64,000 nt of DNA, from positions 1 to 64,000 of the forward strand of contig JASANE010001826.1 in NCBI GenBank assembly GCA_030248225.1, written 5' to 3'. Each line of letters begins with the position of its first letter. Within the stretch, counting starts at the first letter, position 1. This DNA is from Trileptium ribeirensis. Taxonomy: Eukaryota > Nematoda > Enoplea > Enoplida > Thoracostomopsidae. Under the pieces are notes generated by a model. That model ran no database searches, had not been told where the DNA came from, and was given only the letters and a program-made list of their open reading frames with translations. Of the stretch, positions 47,901-57,494 are shown one piece after another. A program made the translations under genes and the position numbers.

Positions 47901-48080
47901 GCAAAACTGTCTATCGACCTGCAATTTATAACAAGGTTAACACCATTTGACGCGTGAAAAAATTTTAGTAAATTTAAAAACCGGAAACCAACTAAGACTT
48001 TAAGTTCAACGAATTGAACAAACGCAAACGGCTATTGTCAAATTCGACGGTTACTTCTCGACAACTGATTCTTATATCGA
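44915..48080. other. AT-rich DNA with unassigned frames
   Basis: Two plus-strand frames attract attention. One at 45,671-45,997 (108 codons) starts with a basic stretch and a hydrophobic segment (VAMILLCTTLVNKML) like a signal or anchor. One at 46,096-46,290 (64 codons) begins without an ATG. Neither carries a recognisable motif. The remainder is featureless. Confidence 0.4.
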
Positions 48081-48089
48081 GCCCCAGCA

Positions 48090-48436
48090 CAGGCACGTAG
48101 CCAGGGGTATACGATAGGTGGGCGATGCAACTTCATGTTATATTGCCCCCTGAGAAAAAGTTGAAAGATACGAATTCCTATTATACGCTTCGGAGATGAT
48201 TTTCATTTGTAGCCAACAACTTTAAATAGAAAAATTTAATTTAATTTATTTCCTCTGGTTATAAACAGTTTTAATGCAGATATTTTCTCAAATTATTACT
48301 TATGTAAAAGCTATGTAAATTTTATGTTACAGAACAGTTTCTACATCTAAAAAAATTTACACCCGCTGAATTCGAGTTGAACAATCATCCTGAATTTGGC
48401 TTGCTGCCCTGAAATGAAACTCTAGCTACGTGCCTG
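48090..48436. mobile_element. hAT-like MITE
   Basis: A 347-bp element with ends CAGGCACGTAGC and GCTACGTGCCTG, a perfect 12-bp inverted repeat. The CAGG...CGTAGCC pattern is common for hAT elements. Flanking octamers CCCCAGCA and GCCCAACA agree at 6 of 8 positions. The interior is AT-rich and non-coding. Confidence 0.7.
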
Positions 48437-48807
48437 GCCCAACATGACGTAATTTTCTATTTTATCATGCGTTGACACATCAAAATATGTGAATAATTTC
48501 TGCGACCGTGAATAGCAACGTTTTGACACGATTTCTCTAAGAACATTGACCACATTACGCTCTAAGCTGTCAGCCAGTAGCATTGCGATCGGTATAGACT
48601 AGCCGCTACCATTACAAACTACTCTGCTCCTACTTATTTCAGGGGAAACAATAACTATTGTATAGAATTTTGGCCCACAGTTTTTATCTACAGTGTCTTC
48701 AGTTGCAACATGTTGTTGTTTTCTACTTTTTATCATGCCTTTACGACAATGTAATTCACCACATTCTTGTTTTGGCTGGAAGCCATGAATATTGGGTTCT
48801 CAAAAAC

Positions 48808-49255
48808 AGCTAACACTGCAAATAGGTGTAATACACTCCTGTTACTCAAATTGCCTCTAGAATTTTCATTCAAGTTTCCACTTTTTACAACCGGATTACT
48901 CTAACACAATATCTGGCACAAAACAATGGTAACAGAAAGCAGTCAACGTTTCCAACAAACATTTGTGTAAGGAACGAATAGTGACTAGTCAGGTGTACCA
49001 AATCCCCTACTACTTAAGCTGTGCTTTTTTAGACAGCTAACACTGCAAATAGGTGTGATACACTCCTGTTACTCAAATTGACTGTAGAATTTTCATTCAA
49101 GTTTCCACTTTTTACAACCGGTTTGCTCTAACACATTTTCGGTTACAAAAGTCCGGTAACAGAGCAGTCAGCGTTCCCAACATACATTTGTGCAAGGAAC
49201 GAATAGTGACTAGTCAGGTGTACCAAATCTCCTACTACTTAAGTTATGCAGTTTT
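48808..49255 (+). repeat. Two-copy tandem duplication, 227-bp period
   Basis: AGCTAACACTGCAAATAGGT starts the units at 48,808 and 49,035. They also share ATTTTCATTCAAGTTTCCAC and AACGAATAGTGACTAGTCAG. Differences are mostly substitutions plus small indels near the middle. No coding frame. Confidence 0.9.
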
Positions 49256-49670
49256 ACTAAAACAATGTCCCAAAATTAGCTTTATACTTTTTATATTCCT
49301 TAAGTCGTGTAATTATACTAATTGACTTGAAAGTAACTAACGATTTGTTGTTTTACGCACCATGAGATTGCTACCACAATCCTACATTCAGATAAAATCT
49401 CACAGCTTCGACCTTTGGTCCATAGTACAAGCATGCAAACATTGCCATTGCGAGTTAGGGTTACAAAAACATTTAAAATGTAACTAAATTCGCAATTATC
49501 ATATACCAATATTTCATGTGTTTGTTTCTAAATTTAAGACATCATAACTCAAATGAGACCATTCACTGTCAGAAGCACAGTATACTAATCAAATGAGGCG
49601 GCGGTTGCTATGGAGAAATTGGCATTGGCGCCTATTTGTTGCTCGAAACAAGAGTAACCAGTTAACAGTA
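49256..49670. other. Spacer, no feature called
   Basis: A short ATG-started frame at 49,611 (MEKLALAPICCSKQE) ends quickly and might be an upstream exon of the gene described next, but no evidence ties it in. Confidence 0.4.
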
Positions 49671-49671
49671 A

Positions 49672-49920
49672 ATGCAGCGAGATACACCTTTGTTGCAATC
49701 GCTGAAGAATGAAGAACGCCCAGCGCTGAAAACTGCTTACAAACCAAATTGTTATTTGACATACTGCTTTCACTGCCTACACTTCTATGCTACACGTTAT
49801 GACATTGAAGAGGATGTGCGTTATAAATTGCAAAATGTTAGCATGCTACCGGTTCATATCTTTAGGTGGCCAGTGCCATCCTCACCATCAACATTTCGGT
49901 TCCAATGGCAATCTTTGTAA
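49672..49920 (+). CDS. Possible upstream coding segment, unknown protein
   Basis: An 82-codon frame, in codon usage and GC level like the exon pair downstream. It contains KTAYKPNCYLTYCFHCLHFY, with a C-x5-C-x2-C spacing that might be part of a small metal-binding site, and a proline-rich end. It ends in a stop 31 bp before the acceptor of the downstream segment, in the same frame, so a splice would have to skip the stop; the nearby GT choices give a very short intron. I do not recognise the protein. It could be a chance frame. Confidence 0.25.
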   Translation: MQRDTPLLQSLKNEERPALKTAYKPNCYLTYCFHCLHFYATRYDIEEDVRYKLQNVSMLPVHIFRWPVPSSPSTFRFQWQSL

Positions 49921-49951
49921 ATTTTTTACGATGTAGTGTGTTTACAAACAG

Positions 49952-50311
49952 ACTTACCGGAATCTCCTGCCATTGAGTACGCCACTGGAGTGCTATTTAA
50001 AGGTAATATGAAAGATTGATGTTCGTTAGAAAACGAGACTACAATTATTTCCTCACCTCACACTAATTTCTAATACTGGTTCTGTCTATGCAGAAAACGC
50101 AGTTCTTGCCGATGCAATTTTGGCAATTCCAAAGCATATATTGTACGGCTACAATCACTGTAAGAGTGGTCAGTGGACAGTCCCGGGTCTGAACATTAGT
50201 AATAGCGTAATTTTGGCATCAACGGGAGCCAAAAATATTCCTATAGTACAAAAACGAGCTTATAAATATGTGCATGGAACAGCAGTTTCATGCTGCGGGA
50301 AAATAACATAG
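49952..50311 (+). CDS. Putative spliced C-terminal end of an unidentified gene
   Basis: Two segments join cleanly. 49,952-50,002 lies between an acceptor (TTTACAAACAG) and a donor (AAAG|GTAATA) and encodes LPESPAIEYATGVLFK. 50,094-50,311 follows an acceptor (TGTCTATGCAG) and encodes ENAVLADAILAIPKHILYGY, then NHCKSGQWTVPGLNISNSVI and so on to KIT before a TAG. Splicing out the 91-bp intron keeps the frame (phase 1, giving GAA at the joint) and yields about 90 residues without a stop. The residue mix looks protein-like and codons are moderately GC-rich compared with the neighbourhood. I cannot name the family. Intron and start assignments are inference; the upstream part may be 49,672-49,920 or lie further away. 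Confidence 0.42.
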
Positions 50312-50452
50312 ACAGGTTGTTTGACAAAGCTATGCGCATGATAGGTTTACATAACAACTAAGTAACACTATAACCTAGCTGTTTCATGCTCTATACTGGT
50401 TCATGCTTTCGCATAACAATGATGAACATAAACATGAGAACGGAGACGAGAT

Positions 50453-50524
50453 GGGGATGTAGCTCAGTGGTAGAGCGTCCGCTTTGCATGCGGAAGGCCC
50501 GGAGTTCGATCCTCCGTGTCTCCA
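50453..50524 (+). tRNA. tRNA-Ala (anticodon TGC)
   Basis: A 72-base cloverleaf can be folded by eye. The acceptor stem GGGGATG pairs with TGTCTCC and includes the G3-U70 wobble pair that is the alanine identity element. The D arm GCTCAGTGGTAGAGC, anticodon stem TCCGC/GCGGA with loop TTTGCAT (anticodon TGC), variable loop, and T arm CGGAGTTCGATCCTCCG are all intact, with discriminator base A. The internal A box (TAGCTCAGTGG) and B box (AGTTCGATCC) fit a pol III promoter. A TTTT terminator lies 12 bp downstream (50,536-50,539). No intron; CCA is not encoded, as usual in eukaryotes. Confidence 0.97.
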
Positions 50525-50535
50525 TTGTTGTAACA

Positions 50536-50539
50536 TTTT
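50536..50539 (+). terminator. Pol III T-run terminator of tRNA-Ala
   Basis: First run of four T after the tRNA 3' end, in the sequence ACATTTTGCA. Four T are the minimal pol III stop signal. Confidence 0.6.
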
Positions 50540-50544
50540 GCAGA

Positions 50545-51805
50545 ATTATTTTGAAAAGCCACGGACCGGACTGATGTCAGTTGCTGGAAATGCACAATAA
50601 TCCATTGAAAAGAAATTAATGAAGCTTAGCAGCTTCATCCTTTTCAAGTAACAAACCATAATATTGCTGACGAAACATTTGTCGAGATAAGCAGAAATTA
50701 ACTAGAATAGCATGTCTAAATTTACTGCAATGCTAACACGTACTTTCGTTACAATAAAAGGTAGCAGCAACATGGTTAACAATTAAACCAGTTGAACACC
50801 CGCGATAATACATTTATACATGCAGAAAGCCAGTGTAACATTTAATTGGAACAGTGTCTCCTGTTAAGTTGTTATTAGATTTAAACAACGTTCCATAATA
50901 CGCTTCCTTTACGGAAGCTGGCAGCAATGTGAAATGAACCTCTTTACTTCCTGAAATAATTAGCGTTTGACATATTGAAGATATTTCGCGAATTCAGAAC
51001 GCTAGAATGGTTGTCCGCATCAACTGAACTATTTCACAGCTATTTCTTATATCATTAATGGTCCTTGCAAACAAAATTACACGTACAAACATACAGTATG
51101 TAACGCCAATTGTTTCTAATTTTCATATCCTTGAAGTATGCATATTAGGTAACATATCAAGATATAAATGTCGATGCACCATCAGAACCGCGTTCAATAC
51201 AATTTACATTGTTCGCTTAGCATTACGTATGGTTTTGTCAGTCGGAGTGTCGTTTCTTATACGATGATATCGCTCGTCGATATCAAAGAATCCGAGTGTC
51301 CGACTAGATTCAAGCGTGTCTATTCAGTCACTATCTTTATGGCAACCCGTCGACTGCCCAAACGAACACGATCAAATCGCCGAATAAAGACACACTTACA
51401 TCTGACTTACAGACAATTAAATCTAAGGTGCAGTGTCAAGGCGGAACTGAAGACCTTGAGCAAACGCCGAACATTTAAGTAAAGAATTTTGATTTTTATG
51501 CTGATTAATACTGAATACTTGTTAAAAAATTACCAGTACACGTCAAATATGCAAATATTTCATAAGTGATAGTTGTCAAACAACTGCGGGCGCCCCAATG
51601 TTCAGAAAGCCTTTTCAGAAACAACAATTATCTAAAGAAATATCTTTACAGACAAGCGGCAAACATTACAAACTGTAGTGTCGTAACCTTATCCCTTAGG
51701 AAGAGAACTTTGAAACTTCCTCGAGGAGATTCGAACAAAATTAAAATGTTATGTGTTCGAGTTTGTTGGGCATAATTTTTTGTAACAGCGGCCTGCTTAA
51801 ATTTT
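50545..51805. other. Spacer between tRNA-Ala and MITE A
   Basis: A 104-codon, basic plus-strand frame (51,168-51,482) ends in KAELKTLSKRRTFK and has no motif I recognise. Nothing else. Confidence 0.4.
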
Positions 51806-51814
51806 GTGAAATAA

Positions 51815-52240
51815 TGCAGCGTTTACGTTATAAATAGCCCCTCATGTGAAAGTTTTGTCCAGCCTCAGTGTCTCAGCCACCATCAAATATATTGTGTCTT
51901 TAACACCATGGTGTTTGTGATTGTATTTTCAGGTAGTATACATAGGTAGTGTAGTGTCGATAGCAGTATGGTGTAGACCATACCATAAAATTTATTTGGT
52001 GTTAGCTACACCACGCTGTTGTTCAGACGCCTTATATAATGTGTTTGTTAATGATGTCCTTGACACCGTCAGCAATAAACAATAGGTAGATTCAGCCACT
52101 ATAGTTAAGTTGATGGTGTCTGGTACACCATCTATTGCATTATATAGTGTAGGTATATACCGTATTCCACCCGATGGTGTGATCTAGACAATTGGGGGCA
52201 AAACTTTCACATGGTGGGTCTTTTAAACGTAAACGCCGCA
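51815..52240. mobile_element. MITE family A, copy 2 (PIF/Harbinger-type)
   Basis: A 426-bp element with TGCAGCGTTTACGTTATAAA at one end and the complement of AAACGTAAACGCCGCA at the other, flanked by TAA on both sides (51,812-51,814; 52,241-52,243). It aligns along its whole length with the reverse complement of 12,154-12,580, including the repeated ATGGTGT/ACACCAT words and AATAAACAATAGGTAGAT. Non-coding. Confidence 0.88.
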
Positions 52241-52244
52241 TAAA

Positions 52245-53180
52245 TCAGTGTGATATAACCCATTATGACGTAAAACATAGCCGCAGATTAGCGATTATGT
52301 TACATAAACTTAGAATATCCTAAGATCCTGGTAGATAATATTATACTCTTCATTGTATTTAATTATATATTCAATAAAAATCATCTTTTATGACAGTTCC
52401 CATTGGCAAAATCACAGACTGAAGAAGCCAAAAACCTCTGCTCACATAGAACAAAGCACGAGCCGGTCCATTTCAGCAGCAGAATACGTTTCTCGTATGT
52501 AAATATCATAAATAAAAGACAAATTATCAGTCAGGCTGAAATTATATAACCTAGTACCCGAGGCACGAAATTCGACTAGATTACCAATTTTTACTAAAAA
52601 CACAAAAAATAGGTTTATGCTTGGCCGAACATCAAATCAAGCACGCCAATATAATAACTGAATGGAAGTATGAATGTGCTTATGATTTCGCGCAGCCATA
52701 CTAGAGCAAGCCATATCGGGTAAAATTATAGTTTCATTTGAAATCAGCTGAGACAGCACTTGATTGAGAAATATTATTGACATGCTACAGCCGGCATGAG
52801 ATATATAATTAGATTTACTGTCCAGCCAAGCGCGCAGTGCAGTACCATCGCAAGCCACGTCAGAGCACTATTTGATAAAATATGTATTAGTCGCTGTAGG
52901 TTACGTTTGAAATCATGTCGGTTATAAAACATGTAATAATCATTTATGATAAACCCTTGAAACGGAGCTTTTCGCATCCATAAAGGGTTTTAGGACATCA
53001 ACTAAAATCGATTGATGACCATAACGAATAGGTTGTAGTTAAATATTTATTATCATGCTGTATCCAGGTTCGCGCATAATTACTATTATCAAAAGTAAAT
53101 AAGGGAAGAGCTTCCAGAAGCATTCTAATGTTAACCGACGTTTGATGCCGTTTTGGACCTTACCACCTCATATATGAATG
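52245..53180. other. Region upstream of the DNAJB9-like exons
   Basis: The first part of the J domain, including HPD, should lie upstream of the exon at 53,396. I found no segment coding for it here. Two minus-strand frames at 52,637-52,977 carry no motif. Confidence 0.45.
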
Positions 53181-53261
53181 GCATACGAGACGCTGTCGAA
53201 CAAGAATAAACGAGCACAGTACGACCGAATGGGCTACGCTTATACTGGCGGTGGCGGCGCG
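53181..53261 (+). pseudogene. Partial duplicate of the DNAJB9-like exon
   Basis: 81 bp identical to 53,395-53,475 except for one base (GACCGAATG here, GACCAAATG in the exon, which changes Gln to Arg). It encodes AYETLSNKNKRAQYD then RMGYAYTGGGGA, and then runs into unrelated AT-rich DNA. The base before it is not part of an AG acceptor (AATG|GCATAC), and no donor follows, so it is unlikely to be spliced as an exon. The near identity indicates a very recent event, gene conversion, or an assembly artefact. Confidence 0.85.
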
Positions 53262-53395
53262 CTTATATGTGTATATATGTTTTGTTGCTACCATACGGAG
53301 CTGCTTTAATGCTGACACTGATTTTACAATATTTCGACATAGTTTAGTTTAATATGCAGTCTAGCACACTGGAATTATTTTAAATTTACTTGTAG

Positions 53396-53550
53396 CATAC
53401 GAGACGCTGTCGAACAAGAATAAACGAGCACAGTACGACCAAATGGGCTACGCTTATACTGGCGGTGGCGGCGCGGGAGACCAAGAATTTCAGTTCAATT
53501 TCAGAGAATTTTTCAAAGATTTTGATGAAAGCTTTGCTAAGAAAAAGAAG
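53396..53550 (+). CDS. DNAJB9: DNAJB9/ERdj4-like co-chaperone, internal exon
   Basis: Exon between acceptor TTACTTGTAG and donor AAG|GTTAGC. It encodes the end of a J domain, AYETLSNKNKRAQYDQMGY, which fits helix IV of the family, then a glycine-rich AYTGGGGAG linker and FQFNFREFFKDFDESFAKKK. The NFxxFFKDF motif resembles the phenylalanine-rich segment of vertebrate DNAJB9 (FNFDDLFKDF). DNAJB9 acts in the endoplasmic reticulum as a J-domain partner of the Hsp70 BiP and is induced by the unfolded protein response. The exon begins in phase 1 and ends in phase 0. The 5' exons (signal peptide, HPD motif) are not seen in this window, and the ER location is inferred by homology only. Confidence 0.82.
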
Positions 53551-54229
53551 GTTAGCTAGTATTTTTTCTAATGGTGGGCCAGTGAATCGTATTATGTTAC
53601 ATTGTACGGTATTTGTAACAGCTGAAATAAGTCATCACATGGAGCATGCTGATTCAACGCTTTTCTGTTTTTCTACAATATTTTGCTAGTAACTCACAGA
53701 GAGAGGTAAACCTAGCGAGTGTGGCTATTCTGCCCTTATTCACGATTTTGTTGTTCCAGATTCAGATCCCTAATCCCGCTTAAAGTTCCATGATAGCAAC
53801 TATACGCAGGCAATACTTCAATGATAATGCTCGGGTCTGTTTGATCATATATCAAACCGAAGCTTCAATTCTTCCAATGACCACACAAAAACTGTTCATA
53901 AATCACAAATTTTAAGAAACATAATTTGAAGTGGTTTTACGTAGTAGAACGATTATCTTTAATACACTGACTTTATAATAGACTGAATTTGTGATCAAAT
54001 AAAAAAATTAGTGAAGATCCCTCCGTCCCATGATGAGTTATAATCTCCACACACGAACAGAAAAACAAATTTTTACGATTTTTCCCTGTAACAAAGCAAT
54101 TTGAGCAATCTCCTCTCGCTATGCTTGCTTCGTTTCAAATATTATGACATTCTAGGCAAAGTACTATTATTAGAGTAAGCAAAATCACCATTACTCACGC
54201 AATGGGCGTTATATTTCAATTAGTATTAT

Positions 54230-54658
54230 CAAGAGTGTGTTAGGGAAGAGTATGACACTTCCCTGCACTGACATATAAGCCCGTGTTTGAGGAAGAGGGC
54301 GTTTTCGGCCTGACCCCCCAGTTTTTATGGGGGGTCGAAATGCACTGATCCCCAGCCCCAGGTTCTGGAGGGAGGGGGTAGCTTGACCCCCTACCCCAGT
54401 TTTGGGGGGGTAGGTCGGAGCCCCTATGTCTGGGGGGTCGGGTTATAAGCAGCTGCTGGTTCAACCATCTTCCCCCTTTTCCCCCCCCCCCCCAAAAAAA
54501 AACTGCGAGGGTCCGAGCTACCCCCAGAATCTGGGGGGGTCAGTGCATCTCGACCCCTCAAAAACACTGGGGAGGAGGTCAGGCCGAAAACGCGTCATCA
54601 AACACGGGTTTATATATGAGTTTTGGGAAGTAACATACTCTTCCCTAATACACTCTTG
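54230..54658. mobile_element. Fold-back element with 7-bp target duplication
   Basis: A 429-bp element whose two arms, each nearly 200 bp, are inverted copies. The outer ends are CAAGAGTGTGTTAGGGAAGA and the complement of TCTTCCCTAATACACTCTTG. Further in, ACACGGG/CCCGTGT, TTTTCGGCCTGAC/GTCAGGCCGAAAA and CACTGA.CC match. It is flanked by GTATTAT at 54,223-54,229 and at 54,659-54,665, a perfect 7-bp direct repeat. The interior consists of G and C runs, including one stretch of 14 C. There is no coding frame with a motif. The DNA transposon superfamily is not determined. Confidence 0.88.
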
Positions 54659-55031
54659 GTATTATCCTATATTTAAACTCGGATATAGTCGCTAAATCAT
54701 ATTTGTAAAAGCGGCGACACTCTGGTTTTTATGCGATAGTTTGTCACACTGACGCTAAATTCAGTTAAACCATTTGAGGCTTCTAAATATGTTCACAAAA
54801 TTGTCTTCTGTAAAACGAAACCAAAAACATGCTGCATCAATTTTTGATGATTTATATATTTTTGTAGCAACCTTTACCACCGTTCTTGTTTCTGTATTTA
54901 AATAGCTTAAGTGTTCACAGTCCAGTGGAATCAGCGGTTTTGTATGTGAAATATATTTTGCAGTCAGCATAAAATGCAATGACAGTTAATTGGCGCCATG
55001 TTTTTCTTAAACACACAGCATACAGTCACGG

Positions 55032-55159
55032 GACAGAATTAAGTGCACGCAGAAACGCACACAAACGCGTTTAAATAAATTTGCGTGCGTGTGTATTTTA
55101 ACGCGTTTCCATGCTTGTGCATTTTAACTAATTTGTTTGCCTGTGCAGTTAATTCTGTC
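55032..55159. repeat. 128-bp inverted-repeat unit
   Basis: GACAGAATTAAGTGCACG at the left matches the complement of GTGCAGTTAATTCTGTC at the right. The interior has GCGTTTAAATAA/TTTTAACGCGT and CACAAACG-type dyads, so most of the unit is palindromic. No clear target duplication. It may be a small MITE. Confidence 0.65.
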
Positions 55160-55444
55160 AATTTTTCAGGCACGGGCGCCTGAAAGGTATATTGTTTGTG
55201 CTACCAGTTTTCGAGCCATGTTCCTGGCCAATATGCGTCTACATCTTCTCTTTTAAGATTAAGCATCACAGAAGCTTTATCCATGTGGAAATATTTTTCA
55301 TAATTAGATATTTGTCAAGGTTTTGTTTTTCCACGATGGTTTTCCATGAACTTTTTTTCTGATTTGTTAAACATTCCTCAAGGTTAATATTAAGCCCCCA
55401 AGAAAATATATTCGGCTCGCTTTAGCTCACCAAATCTGTTTTAG

Positions 55445-55706
55445 GGAGAGAAGTTTTCAAAAGGTCGTTCCGGATTCGGCGGCGGATTCGGCTTCAACTT
55501 TGAAGATTTTTGGGATGATATGGAGGATATCCTGCCAGCGGGCCATAGACGTGGCGGTGGAATGTTTGACATTGATTTGGATGGTATTTTCAAATCGATG
55601 TTTGGTGACGATGTTTCGGACGAAGAAAAACATGCCAACCGACAACACTATACGCATCATTTTGCTCATCAAGCTGCCTATCAAAAGACTTATGGGTCAG
55701 ATCAAG
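55445..55706 (+). CDS. DNAJB9: DNAJB9/ERdj4-like co-chaperone, internal exon
   Basis: Exon from acceptor CTGTTTTAG to donor CAAG|GTATGT, starting in phase 0 to match the exon at 53,396-53,550, and ending in phase 1. It encodes GEKFSKGRSGFGGGFGFNFE, then DFWDDMEDILPAGHRRGG, then MFDIDLDGIFKSMFGDD, then a His-rich tail with HHFAHQAAYQKTYGSDQ. Alternating Gly/Phe and the FxDMxxDxF pattern recall the DNAJB9 C-terminal region (FDDMFEDMEKMF). The last exon, where vertebrate proteins carry a conserved TVTQR...GNMVTTYT block, could not be found downstream; tandem arrays begin about 690 bp further on. Confidence 0.8.
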
Positions 55707-55740
55707 GTATGTACTTAGTAACAGTTATTGTGAATCTTTT

Positions 55741-55937
55741 TAAGGGTGTAGCTAGGTGTTCTGTGGAGTCGGTGAATTTTGCTAAAATTGCCTGTAGGTG
55801 AAGCAGCTAGCGGCATTTTCGTTGCTAGTAAGTTGTAAACGCATGAAAGTACAAATTTTGTTGGATCCCTTAGACTGACTTTTCGCCAGTGTGTGTTTGA
55901 CTGGATTTTTCTTTCCGAAATTTTGGCTACGCCCCTG
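55741..55937. mobile_element. hAT-like MITE in the intron after the second exon
   Basis: The left end reads GGGTGTAGCTAGGTG and the right end TTGGCTACGCCCCTG. The complement of the right end, CAGGGGCGTAGCC, is a common hAT terminus. The left CA has decayed. The octamer test for target duplication is inconclusive. 197 bp, non-coding. Confidence 0.55.
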
Positions 55938-56395
55938 CTTATTTAACATTGTGAATAGGAGTTGTGTTTCCTGTTGTTTTACGTGATTTGTTGTAAAACA
56001 ATGAACTGTAATAAATAGCCCTTTGTGTTGTTAGAAACGCGTGTATTTTTGTTATCTTTGAATTCTCAGTGTAGTGAGTGAAACGAGCGAAGCGAAGAGT
56101 TGCTACTAACCGGAATAGCGTTGAAATTTGACCGATGTTACTCGTTTTAGGGTGAAACGCATAACTCAACTTTAGGCAAGTTGATTGATTCGCGCTATAG
56201 CGCTTTAGAAAGTGTGATATAATGTATTTGCATCTTTTAGTCAGGTGCGCAGGTCGATTCCGACAAATTTTGTTGGAAAAAACGGGCCGAAGTCCTCCGG
56301 TACGGTTTCGAAAGGGTCTAGAAAATCACGTTATTTATTGTTATATCTCAACAAGCAATGTAGTACCTGAGTCAAATTGTGTTCATCTTGTGAAG

Positions 56396-57190
56396 CATAT
56401 AAGGCTGTATGTAATGCTTTGTCACACGGTTCTGCCAGGATGTAGCATTTGGGTCAAATTGGTGTTTTAATGGGCTCATGAGTCCCGAATTACATGGAAA
56501 CTGCAATATCTCCGCAACCGTTCGAGTTATGGTTTTTGTTGTCATTTTATAGAGCAACTTAAGTTCTATATATTTGCAATTCGTGTGATGCTATACTGGG
56601 CTCTCCATTCGCTGGAAATTTTTCTAGGGGCATAAACTGGTGCACGATATTGCCAGTGTGCATATAAGGCTGTATGTAATGCTTTGTCACACGGTTCTGC
56701 CAGGATGTAGCATTTGGGTCAAATTGGTGTTTTAATGGGCTCATGAGTCCCGAATTACATGGAAACTGCAATATCTCCGCAACCGTTCGAGTTATGGTTT
56801 TTGTTGTCATTTTATAGAGCAACTTAAGTTCTATATATTTGCAATTCGTGTGATGCTATACTGGGCTCTCCATTCGCTGGAAATTTTTCTAGGGGCATAA
56901 ACTGGTGCACGATATTGCCAGTGTGCATATAAGGCTGTATGTAATGTTTTGTCACACGGTTCTGCCAGGATGTAGCATTTGGGTCAAATTGGTGTTTTAA
57001 TGGGCTCATGAGTCCCGAATTACATGGAAACTGCAATATCTCCGCAACCGTTCGAGTTATGGTTTTTGTTGTCATTTTATAGAGCAACTTAAGTTCTATA
57101 TATTTGCAATTCGTGTGATGCTATACTGGGCTCTCCATTCGCTGGAAATTTTTCTAGGGGCATAAACTGGTGCACGATATTGCCAGTGTG
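56396..57190 (+). repeat. Three near-identical 265-bp tandem units
   Basis: Units start with CATATAAGGCTGTATGTAAT at 56,396, 56,661 and 56,926. The first two are identical as far as I could read, and the third differs by one base (AATGTTTTG for AATGCTTTG). The flanks join with no spacer. Parts of each unit (GGTTCTGCCAGGATG, CAATATCTCCGCAACCGTTC, TATATATTTGCAATTCGTGT) match the diverged units at 57,495-58,140. The 87-codon minus-strand frames they create are identical between units because of the duplication and are not genes. Confidence 0.95.
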
Positions 57191-57494
57191 CATTTTCCAA
57201 GATAAAAAGGGTTTAAAATCGTGTCAGAAATATTGCCAAAACGCTTTTGATTGCTAAGAGAGCGATGTTGAGGCTAATTTTGACAAAATTTGAGGAATTT
57301 TTTACTTCAGGAAGAAATTTTAGTACAAATATTGATTAAATTTTATGTATTTTGGGCGTGTCTTTACCGAGTAGAAACAAAAAATTGTCAAGCGGCGACA
57401 AACCGGGGGAGCTCAAGCTTTTGTCAAAGGGAACCGGGGGCATTTGAAAATGGTAGGGTCCCCACCCCCAATTTCGATAGTACAGCTACTGTCT
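57191..57494. other. Spacer between the two arrays
   Basis: No repeat unit is evident except perhaps a few words. The frame at 57,290-57,550 has no motif. Confidence 0.45.

Larger units (their letters stand above)
53551..55444 (+). other. Intron of the DNAJB9-like gene
   Basis: Begins GTTAGC and ends CTGTTTTAG. At 1,894 bp it hosts the fold-back element at 54,230-54,658 and a small inverted-repeat unit at 55,032-55,159. The rest has no coding signal. Confidence 0.7.

Noticed and set aside
54479..54510. Poly-C/poly-A run taken as a possible sequencing error
   Set aside because: It sits inside a well-bounded element whose other arm is also rich in homopolymers; length may be imprecise but the element is real.
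56559..57087. Two identical 87-codon minus-strand frames and a related 61-codon frame at 56,372-56,557
   Set aside because: They are produced by the 265-bp tandem triplication; no motif, no start or splice context.
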